Positions 56,487-64,000 of a stretch of 64,000 nucleotides of DNA are shown one piece after another. Each line of letters starts with the position of its first letter. The stretch's first letter is position 1. This DNA is from Pelomyxa schiedti (lineage: Eukaryota; Evosea; Pelobiontida; Pelomyxidae). Under the pieces are notes generated by a model, which saw nothing but the letters and a program-made list of their open reading frames with translations, was not told the origin of the DNA and made no database searches. The position numbers were made by a program, and so were the translations under genes. The stretch covers positions 1 through 64,000 of the forward strand of contig JAHLWZ010000796.1 in assembly GCA_020536535.1 (NCBI GenBank). Direction: 5' to 3'.

Positions 56487-58154
56487 TCACAGAGCATCGA
56501 ATTCATCATCTGATAGGGCCAATACGTCTTCGGAGGAACCTTTGGTGCCATCGAAGCTCTGATCTAGTATGGAGAACAGGCTGTTTTCCTTTGGGAACTG
56601 GGGCAATGATAAGTGATCTTCAAAGTGTTGTGAGAGTGAAACCTGCTCATAGTCGTGCTGGAAGGCCTCGAAGTCACTTTCAGAGGAAAAGAAGAAGCCA
56701 ATGGTCATGGAGGGATCCAACTCAGTAGCCGGGATTTTTCGGGGTGTTCCATGGTAGAAATAAGTCTGTGATTGTGTGAGTCCTCCTATTGAAGTACGTG
56801 GGTCGTACCGTGGTGTCAAAGAAGAGTTGGTCATTTGAAATAGGTATTGTAGGTTGCAGAGTGTGTGGATCCAGATAATACAAATAATTATCTAGTTTTC
56901 AATCAATGGTGCCCGCGGGATCGATAGACTACCTTGTGCTGCGAAAAAGTAAAGGGAAGAACGTGGTTTTCCTCCCATGATCCCCATGCATTGAGGAAAT
57001 TTGAATAACTGCTTTAATCTATAGTAAGTTAGGTGTTTCTTTCAACAAGGAAAAAAAAAGGAGAAAGAAACCTGTGAATATAAACTGGGTTAACGTGATC
57101 AATTCCGATACGCACTGGAACTAAAACAATCAGAGGTTTCCACTCTTTCCGAGAAATTACGTGTGGCTCCCCACTTCCGCGAGAAAGCTCAGTTGTACAC
57201 AATAAACGCAATTTGTCTTTGAAAATTGCGGCATCGACAGCCACATACATTACAACATTTCCAGGCTCGTGCATCGCAACAATTTGTCTAATTTTGATAA
57301 GAATTTATAAAATGAAGTGGCGAACATACTGTAACACTAGAGCAGCTGTGGTTGGGCCATACCAGTCGGTTCCAGTTTTACCCAGAAGAATGCCGCCAAT
57401 CCGTACTAAATTATGAATGGAGTATGGACTCCAGTCATTTGGAGTATCAGCAAACCACCGCAATAACTAAATCATTGTTTTGGTCACTTGGCTAATACTC
57501 TGGTGCAATAAGATTACAACCTCTCTTATTGTCCTCACAATACCTGCAGGTGGTACTTGGTCACTAAGTTTCCAATCTAGAGCAGCATTACGGAGAATAA
57601 AGGAACAATTAAGTACCATATCCGACCAAGTGTGTAGTTAGACACTGGGCAAGGAGCATTTGGGCACTTCGGAGAGTGCACCCCCAGCCTGCATCTGATG
57701 TAAGGTGCATTGGGCCCGCAATGGGTTCGAAGTCACATCTTAGTTTGTGGCAATGGAGTTGAAGTCACAAAACGAAAAAACGAAAAAGTAATTGAGGGAT
57801 ACAATCAATGAGCATGCCTGTATGTGAACCACAAGAGCCGAGAAACAGCGCGGGGAAACTATTCATAGTCAACACTACCCGGACAGCAACGCTGCACAAC
57901 AAAGCTCCAAATTGGAAGTAAATCTCACCTGGTTGAAATCGACAAACTTTGTAGCCACATTTGGAGGACTACTATCCATCGATGGATCTGTGCCAGTACT
58001 CTCACTTGTGAAGCACACACCGTGCATCCATATGCCACCCCCGCTCAAGCCTCCATCATTAGATCTGTCTTTTTTGTTTTTATGGTTTGTTGAGTTGTTA
58101 TCGCCAGTTGACACCACTGCCCTGCGTCCCCTTACTTGAAAAGATCGAAGCCAT
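56487..58154 (-). CDS. ATG4: ATG4 autophagy cysteine protease
   Basis: Processes and delipidates ATG8. Motifs: IWMHGVCF near the N-terminus; [20 protein letters not shown] with the catalytic Cys; [20 protein letters not shown] and [62 protein letters not shown] with the catalytic Asp and His; and [20 protein letters not shown]. The C-terminus is acidic ([16 protein letters not shown]), possibly an ATG8-interacting motif. About ten exons. The start is uncertain: the long frame upstream of IWMHG has no ATG of its own. An ATG at 58154 would fit only through a 19-base GTAAGG...CAG intron, which may be too short to be spliced, or the true first exon lies elsewhere. Confidence 0.88.
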
Positions 58155-58347
58155 GTCTATCAAATATTTCGGTTTATTTTCTGGATTTTATTTCTTTTTT
58201 GTTGTTTCCGGTAATGTGTACGCGAGCCAAGCTCAGCGTCAGCTGTCGTCCAATGTGGAATCGGCATCGTAAATGGGAAGCCTGAGGGGTGAGATTATGG
58301 TTAGGTTTTTTTGTCATAGTGACCCGGCCAACTTGGGTGGGGGAGAT

Positions 58348-60719
58348 CTACCCAGGAAAGTCGTCGAATGTGCAGAGTTCTTTCATCAGGTGAGTATGCG
58401 TGTTGGTGGAAAACATCTGGAAGGAGGGGTCCCTCTGGTATAACTTGTGTGCCCACGGGAGCACCTCCAGCAGCATTGTGGGTGGGGAAGCCATCCAATG
58501 TGGTACGGAAACGTCTTCTGTAATTGGAGTTGTTAGGGGAACTTTTTCCGGTTATCTACATTGACTCCCTCCCACAGACCATATTTTGTTTTATTTTATG
58601 AATTATTTTTAACCTGCGGAATGTCGGGGGAAGTTGTATTCTGAGTATTTGAATGGAAGGGATTTTATACTACTGCCTAGCCTTTGAGCGTTCCTTTCCA
58701 CCTCAAATAATAGGGGTCTATGGAATACTTCCCTTCCGTTCATCTTTGCCTGTTTTCCTCTTATTTTCTTGGCAGATACATGTAAATGCATACATTTGCA
58801 TTAACATGGGAAAATAAAAAACCCCGCAATGTGACAGAGGAGGCATATTCCTCCAGTGGAGGAAAGTCCTAAGCCATGTCGGTTTGACAATTAGTAGGGG
58901 AAAAGATACTATTGTTCTTGAATCAACTGTATCAGCTTGACTGAGAAACTCCAAACTTTCTGCTATTTCCTCAATATCACTGAATATATTAATGTAATTC
59001 TGATGCACAAATGACGTAAAACGAGAGGGGTTCATATGAATCTAAAAATAGTAAATGAATACTGGCTATGGATCTGTCTCTGGGTACGAAACTTGGGAAA
59101 TAATATCTTCTGGAATACTTTTCATTGGGGCTCGAAAGTTTGGATGAGAGGACTCAACAGGCGTCTCCAGTCCTAACAAAGTAAGTAGGTTATTTTGTGG
59201 TTGTGGAATGCACTTTTGTTGTATACAATCTTCCCTACAGCGTGCAACATATTTAGAAGGAGATCACGACTTCCAATAGAAAGAGGAGACACTGCAGCTT
59301 TAGGAAAAGAGATTCCATTACAATAAAACTGTAATGAATTTATGGCAGCTCTTATATCACCACCACTGCTAAGATGTTAGCAAGTGATTGAATTGTAAGG
59401 TAAACCTCTTTTCAACAAATTCTCCCAGAATTTTTGATGGTATAGTTGAGAATCCCTCTTCTTGTGCAATAGTTTTCAGCAGCCTCTCCAGTGGTGGTCT
59501 TGTTACTGCATTGAAACTGATTTAATGAGAATGTCAATTTTCCTGAAAGTGGAGATACTGGAGCCATTTAAAGTTGTCGTCGGTCTTAAAATTGCGTACA
59601 ACCACCCGGGTAAAGGCGGGAATGTCTCTTGAGTAAAGATCACTCAGTATACATATTAGTGGAAACCGTGCAAATGAAATGAACCTGCGGGGTTTGGTAC
59701 CATAGTCAGTGAAGAAGCACATACCATTCCAGGATTTCCTTTAATTGTGCTTCTTGTTTTGGACCGTGAATGTTAGGGACATCCTCTATCAACATAACTT
59801 TGTGTGCACTTCTAGTAACCAAATCCATTGCCCTAGAGGGATTAATATTGGGGAGGAAAAGGCAAGTACATACCTTGAGCTTTTTACCCATGACTTGAAG
59901 CGCTCTATCTGAGGAAGATAATTTTCAAATTTGCCTTCCAGGGTTAAAGTATGCGAGTCAGGGACATTGACCCATTCACACAAGGTCAACCCAAGAGACG
60001 ATGCAAGCACTTTTACGGCAGCAGTCTTACCACATCCAGAGGGTCCATCAAGGATTAAAACATGTTTCTATTTGGAGATATGACATGCTATCAGGATATA
60101 ACATGCATACAGGTTGGTTCTGAGATGCAACTAGCCAAGTCTTCAGCTCATTAAGTTTGGGTTTTGCAACAACTAGGGCTGCCTGTAAAAAATTACTCAA
60201 GGAACATGCCTAAAAAGTATTTACCTCAGTTTTTGGAATGTGAGTGTCCAGCCACAGTTGGACACCACTAGTGGGCAATCGGACTTTTTCTCCTAAATGT
60301 TGGTCCTGCTTCTCCTTTGAAGAAGAAACCAATGAGGTAGATTCCCCTGCTTGGTGGTGTCCATAGATTTGAGTAGTTGTTGTGGGTAAACGACTTTCAT
60401 CAGGTACTGTATTCGAGTGGGGGAGGGAAGTATTGTTTCGTATAGGCTTTCGCGGTTGGGTAGTTGGTAAAGGTTTATCCAGACAGTCTATGTAATCGAG
60501 ATTGGGGGGTGTTGGCTGAGAAAGTGGCCTGGCATGAGGTCCATCTTTTGAACTGTTCTTGGATGAGGACCAAGGTGCGGTTTTACTGTTGAGTGGTGAA
60601 TTGAAATTGTCGGGGTCATCTTGGCTACTTTCATCACTAATGACAATAGGGTTCTCAGCTCCCTCTTTTTTTTTGGTTGTTTTTTTTTTTGTTTTTGGTT
60701 TCGTTAACGTTTTTGCCAT
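58348..60719 (-). CDS. RAD17: RAD17 checkpoint clamp loader
   Basis: Loads the 9-1-1 clamp at DNA damage. The AAA+ core is clear: Walker A VLILDGPSGCGKTAAVKVLA, then LGLTLCEWVN; Walker B region HKVMLIEDVPNIH; sensor region PLICILSDLYSRD; and SSGGDIRAAINSLQFYCNG. These match RAD17 (TGPSGCGKT-EWIN-LVEDLPN-FIISD) rather than RFC subunits. Downstream, FTSFVHQNYINIFSDIEEIA, ESLEFLSQADTVDS and PHWMASPPTMLLEVLPWAHK are RAD17-specific. Ends HLMKELCTFDDFPG. From the ATG at 60719 the N-terminus is lysine-rich and disordered (KPKTKKKTTKKKEGAENPIV) with the conserved clamp-loader entry LPTSGVQLWLDTHIPKTE. About twelve exons. It may instead begin with the overlapping ORF upstream. Confidence 0.9.
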
Positions 60720-61453
60720 TCGTTTGTCCAGTTCAAAAAACCTTGTGACGAAGAGGCATTGTGAGACTTCTGTGAACTGAGTTTGTCAACTCCACCATGT
60801 GTGGCCTCAGTCCCATCATTGAAAATGCACAACTTGCCATATCTCGCCTTTTTCTCTTGTGCAGTCTTGTTGCCAGCCGCTCTCTTCTTTTTGGCAGTGT
60901 CCCCTGAACCGGTTTTGGTTCTGGTTTTGGGCGCCGCTGCCGCCGACGGTGCCCTCGGCTTTGACTTTCTGGATGCCGTCGTCGCACTAGCGGCAGTTTT
61001 CTTCCCGGACTTGGTGCCGCCGCCTCCGCCCTCCATTTTGTCCTCCCGAACCACGCGCCGTATGAACTCGTCCACGTCGCTCGGGCTCTCGTCTCCATCA
61101 GGCCACAACGACGTACACACGACGCCCGGTTTCTTCGTCGCCGCTGCAGGTTGGGTTGGTTTTGTCCTCGTAGAGGCAGTGGTCCTCGTGCTCGTGCTCG
61201 TGCTGACTACGCCGAAGGAGAAGAGGTCCACTTGTTGGGTGCCAACCGCGGCCGGCTTTGGGGCGTCATTATGGGCGTCGCTGCGCCTGCGTTTTGGAGC
61301 GGGGGCTTGTGGTCGGCCCTGCGACGAGGTCGAGGGCTTGCCTTCTCCTCCTCCTCCCACAATTTCGCACTCGTCATCTCCGTCGTCGCTTCCGTAGGTT
61401 GGTGGGGGTGACAGCACCCTCAGCCTTGGCCGTGTGGCGTTGTGTTTCTTCAT
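60704..61453 (-). CDS. Basic, disordered ORF overlapping the RAD17 start
   Basis: Uninterrupted frame of 249 residues beginning MKKHNATRPRLRVLSPPPTY. It is GC-rich and low complexity: DDGDDECEIVGGGGEG, APKRRRSDAHNDAPKP (likely nuclear signal), SDVDEFIRRVVREDKMEGGG and a Lys/Ala/Thr-rich stretch, ending in KARYGKLCIFNDGTEATHGG and a stop 16 bases inside the RAD17 frame. Splicing from CAAG|GTTTTT to AAAG|AGGGAG would remove about 76 bases and fuse it in frame to EGAENPIVISDES of RAD17, so this may be the true RAD17 N-terminus. The candidate intron is A-rich instead of pyrimidine-rich. Otherwise it is a separate short gene. Confidence 0.5.
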   Translation of the reverse strand: MKKHNATRPRLRVLSPPPTYGSDDGDDECEIVGGGGEGKPSTSSQGRPQAPAPKRRRSDAHNDAPKPAAVGTQQVDLFSFGVVSTSTSTRTTASTRTKPTQPAAATKKPGVVCTSLWPDGDESPSDVDEFIRRVVREDKMEGGGGGTKSGKKTAASATTASRKSKPRAPSAAAAPKTRTKTGSGDTAKKKRAAGNKTAQEKKARYGKLCIFNDGTEATHGGVDKLSSQKSHNASSSQGFLNWTNEWQKR

Positions 61454-61512
61454 ACGCAGCGTTGCCGATCTGGTATCTGCAGGTTTTCCTCACAATCTGT
61501 AGCTATTCGCAG

Positions 61513-63455
61513 ATGGACAACAAGCACGGAAGCAACACTTCTAGGGACGCGGAAAACGAGGGGGCGCCGCGACGAGGCGAGAACGGGGAGCCCGCGACAC
61601 CCGACGCGCGCGGCACCGACCCCCCGACGGAACGCGGCGACGCGGGACCGGCCCTCGACGTAGCCGCGGGGAGCGAAACCAACGGCGCGGCCGGAGGAGC
61701 CAAGCCCTCGGCGGAGGAGCCGGTCGAAAGCAGCGGGGCCGCCGCCGAGGTTCCATCATTCCCATCCGACAGCGACGCCCCTTCCACGGCTGTGACCAAC
61801 GCGAACGCGACTGCGGAAAGGAACGCCAAGGAACCCCAGAGAGAAGGAGAAGGGGAAGGGGAAGGAGGAGGCCTGGAGCAGCACCAGGACGAGGAGGACG
61901 AGTGCATGTGTGAGGTGCCTCCTGCGACTACCACTGGGACTGGGTCGACGGACACAGTCGCTGACACGGCGGGAAAGGGGGCTGATGGGGGCGACTATGG
62001 GACAGCGGCGGTAGTTACGGGCAATGTGAGTGACATGAGGGATTGCAACGTCGACCCCGGCCACGACCCGGCCTCGGCCTCGTCGTCGTCGTCGTCGTCG
62101 TCGGCTGCGCCTAGCACAACAAGTGCTGGGGAGGTAGCCACGCAACCACGTGGCGACGAGGGCCGAAATGAGACCGAAGTCTGTGTCGAGCACAATAAGA
62201 GGGAGGGGGGCAAGTCTGCGCAGGAACAATGCGCGTCACTTTCCCCTGATGAGGCGAGGTATGCGCAAGGCCAGCTGGCCCTTCTCAAGTTGTACCCGTC
62301 TGTCGCGCCTTTGTTTTCTATGTCAGGTGGAATCACTACATTTGTTTTAAGCTGCCAATCTAACTGTACTTTGAAGACGCTGTAGATGATATGTATTATT
62401 CCTTGGAAGCAGACACCGAAGATTTGGAATCTGAAACACCACAAAATGTTGGTCTTTTCTCTCAATTTTTTCCCCTAAGATGTTTAAGGTGGAAGCAAAC
62501 AATCTCCATAACAAATGCAGTCTGTTATCTTCAGAACCACAACAGTAAGACCTTCGTGCCCTTTTCTCAAGAAAGGAAAATTAACTTTTTTGCAGCCAGT
62601 CCCCCAGTTTACAGTACTATAATTGCCCTGTATGTTAATGTATGGTTTTCATGTTTCCCATCTACTATAGGATCACTACGACCCTCAAGTTTGTAGATGG
62701 CATAAACTGACCCTCCCCCAGCGATTAAAAATGATAGTAGGCAAAACTCTTCTTTCTTGGTTATTTTCTATATTCAAACAAACTAAAAGAAAACGAGAAA
62801 AGCGCAACGGCTATTACCATTTGAGCAACAAACGGCATTGTTCAGAAAACCGTGGGAAATGTTTGCATTTGTGCAATCTGAATCAAAGAAATGCTCACTG
62901 CCAGCGGATTATATGCAGGTGCAATGCGGTGAATGCGAAGTACAAGGTTTGGCTAATTTCTTTCATATTTAAACGCATTTCTCGTTTCATCTTAACAGCA
63001 GCACTCCCCCATGTTGCCAGATCCCGCACCCCCACTAGCTGATATAGGGTTTTTCCCTGAGATAACATATGTATCGAATAGTGTACCAAGACCCGCTTCT
63101 TTCAAATACCAGCATCGATACCAACCATGCAATCCACGACACTCACAGCGGAATAATACACATCACGTTGGCACCTTGGCACTTTCATACTACCTTGTTA
63201 ATATCTCTCACAGCTCAATGCAATAGCCGCCTTGAAAAAGGCAATAGTATCAATGTTAATATCACTCGACTTCCAAAGTATGGACTCACTTCTAAAAACT
63301 TTTCTTTGCTTATACCACTAGGTGCCTCGACACACACTCTCGAGGTATTCACAGACACTGTGGCACAGTACATAACTCGCCTGTGCACACAGATGCGTGC
63401 CAGAATAGATAACCTGGAATCACGCACTCCAACACTAGTATGCCATTTCCGTTAG
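61513..63455 (+). CDS. Acidic, low-complexity protein with Cys-rich middle, not recognised
   Basis: Start MDNKHGSNTSRDAENEGAPR only 59 bases from the divergent start at 61453. The GC-rich first exon (to 62325) codes Glu/Gly/Ser/Ala-rich disordered sequence with EGEGEGEGGGLEQHQDEEDE and a Ser run, ending QGQLALLKLYPSVAPLF. Further exons are AT-rich: DDMYYSLEADTEDLESET, MFKVEANNLHNKCSLLSSEP, DHYDPQVCRWHKLTLPQRLK and RKAQRLLPFEQQTALFRKPW, then ADYMQVQCGECEVQ. Cys/Trp spacing in the last parts hints at a zinc-binding module such as CW or PHD, but I cannot complete one. The last exons give SLLIPLGASTHTLEVFTDTV and LCTQMRARIDNLESRTPTLV. Possibly nuclear. Exon edges after 62400 are tentative. Confidence 0.5.
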
Positions 63456-64000
63456 GGAAGGGAACAATAACAATTAAAAAAAAAAAAAACCCCCCAAAAT
63501 CTTAAACTCAAAACCCAAAAGATGCTAATGAACCAATGCCTATGTGACATGGGTGTTGGCGGCATTACAGCACTACAATCCTATTATTCCCGCACAATAC
63601 AACCACCCAGCAGTCATACTAGTCTCACTCCCTCTCCCACCACCACGATTTGTTTCCCCATAACACCACTCATTCCCAACCCACCAACCACACCAAATCC
63701 GGGCACTGATTCCCAAATGCATTCTACCCCACCCACTGATATTTCCTCCTCAAATTCCTCCACATCAACTACCTCCACTTCCCTCATACAATCAACACTC
63801 TCCAGTTGTAACAGTACCAATATAGGCAACCTCACATAGCCAAAAATTCCCTTCAGTGGAAGCAGCCCAACATGGGCAAAAAGTGATTTGTTTACTTCAC
63901 TTGGTTTTTTTTTGGTTGGCACGCTGGCACACCCAAAATTGATTGGGGGTGGCTCCTTAGGGTGGGCACAGAAAGGAGATGAAAGGGTGACAGAGATCCA
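63456..64000. other. Right-hand end of window, uncertain coding
   Basis: A plus-strand frame from an ATG at 63522 to 63839 codes MLMNQCLCDMGVGGITALQS and then a Pro/Thr/Ser-rich run (SSSNSSTSTTSTSLIQSTLS). A minus-strand frame overlaps it. Neither resembles a known protein. The base composition (C-rich on the plus strand) suits a low-complexity linker exon of a gene continuing beyond the window, but that cannot be tested here. Confidence 0.3.

Noticed and set aside
57650-57740. GGTTCGA-like sequence suggesting a tRNA T-arm
   Set aside because: No acceptor stem or anticodon arm can be drawn around it, and it lies inside or beside an ATG4 exon.

Overview
The window is nuclear DNA of a gene-dense, intron-rich single-celled eukaryote. 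Evidence: split reading frames with short GT-AG introns (mostly 40-120 bases, often a pyrimidine tract before CAG or TAG), no operons or Shine-Dalgarno sites, and eukaryotic families throughout: a plasma-membrane-type Ca2+ ATPase, an ABCA transporter, RPB10, a COMMD protein, TBCCD1, coronin, ATG4, RAD17, the DRG partner DFRP1 and antiquitin. WH2/SH3 and coronin genes together with a YgeY-like M20 hydrolase and an archaeal-looking radical SAM enzyme would fit an amoebozoan-type, perhaps low-oxygen protist, but the lineage is inference. No rRNA, tRNA, CRISPR array or intact mobile element was recognised.

Layout. 0-11 kb: WH2/SH3 actin adaptor (+), Ca2+ ATPase (-), M20 metallohydrolase (+), polytopic membrane protein (+), signal-anchored protein (-). 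11-20 kb: a Pro/Ser/Thr-rich protein with a basic N-terminus (+), a secreted multi-exon protein (+), then two tandem minus-strand genes, a HAD-like protein and a radical SAM/SPASM enzyme. 19.9-24.8 kb: four consecutive intronless genes (F-box-like protein, beta-propeller-like protein, alkaline-phosphatase-superfamily enzyme, divergent eIF5A-like protein). 24.9-32.2 kb: pepsin-like protease (-), TBCCD1 (+), Pro/Thr-rich single-pass membrane protein (-), CAF16-like soluble ABC ATPase (-). 32.4-40.0 kb: full-length ABCA transporter (+). 40-43.9 kb: DFRP1 (-), RPB10 (-), COMMD3-like (+). 44-52 kb: a large unrecognised gene with a possible N-myristoylation start (+), a T4 Rnl1-like RNA ligase (+) and a Nudix hydrolase (-). 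52-64 kb: coronin, antiquitin, ATG4, RAD17 and a basic ORF that overlaps RAD17 (all -), then an unrecognised acidic protein (+).

Neighbouring genes mostly do unrelated housekeeping jobs, as expected in a compact eukaryotic genome. Convergent pairs end 20-130 bases apart and divergent start codons lie 60-500 bases apart. Three groupings might be functional: the radical SAM and HAD pair, the RNA ligase and Nudix pair, and the WH2/SH3 adaptor and coronin as parts of one actin cortex.

The boundaries given are my own splicing by eye. Genes with a well-known family are reliable to within a few exon edges. N-termini of the WH2/SH3, ATG4 and RAD17 genes, and one internal junction each in TBCCD1 and in the gene at 11058, are unresolved. 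Many proteins start in a GC-rich first exon and become AT-rich downstream.
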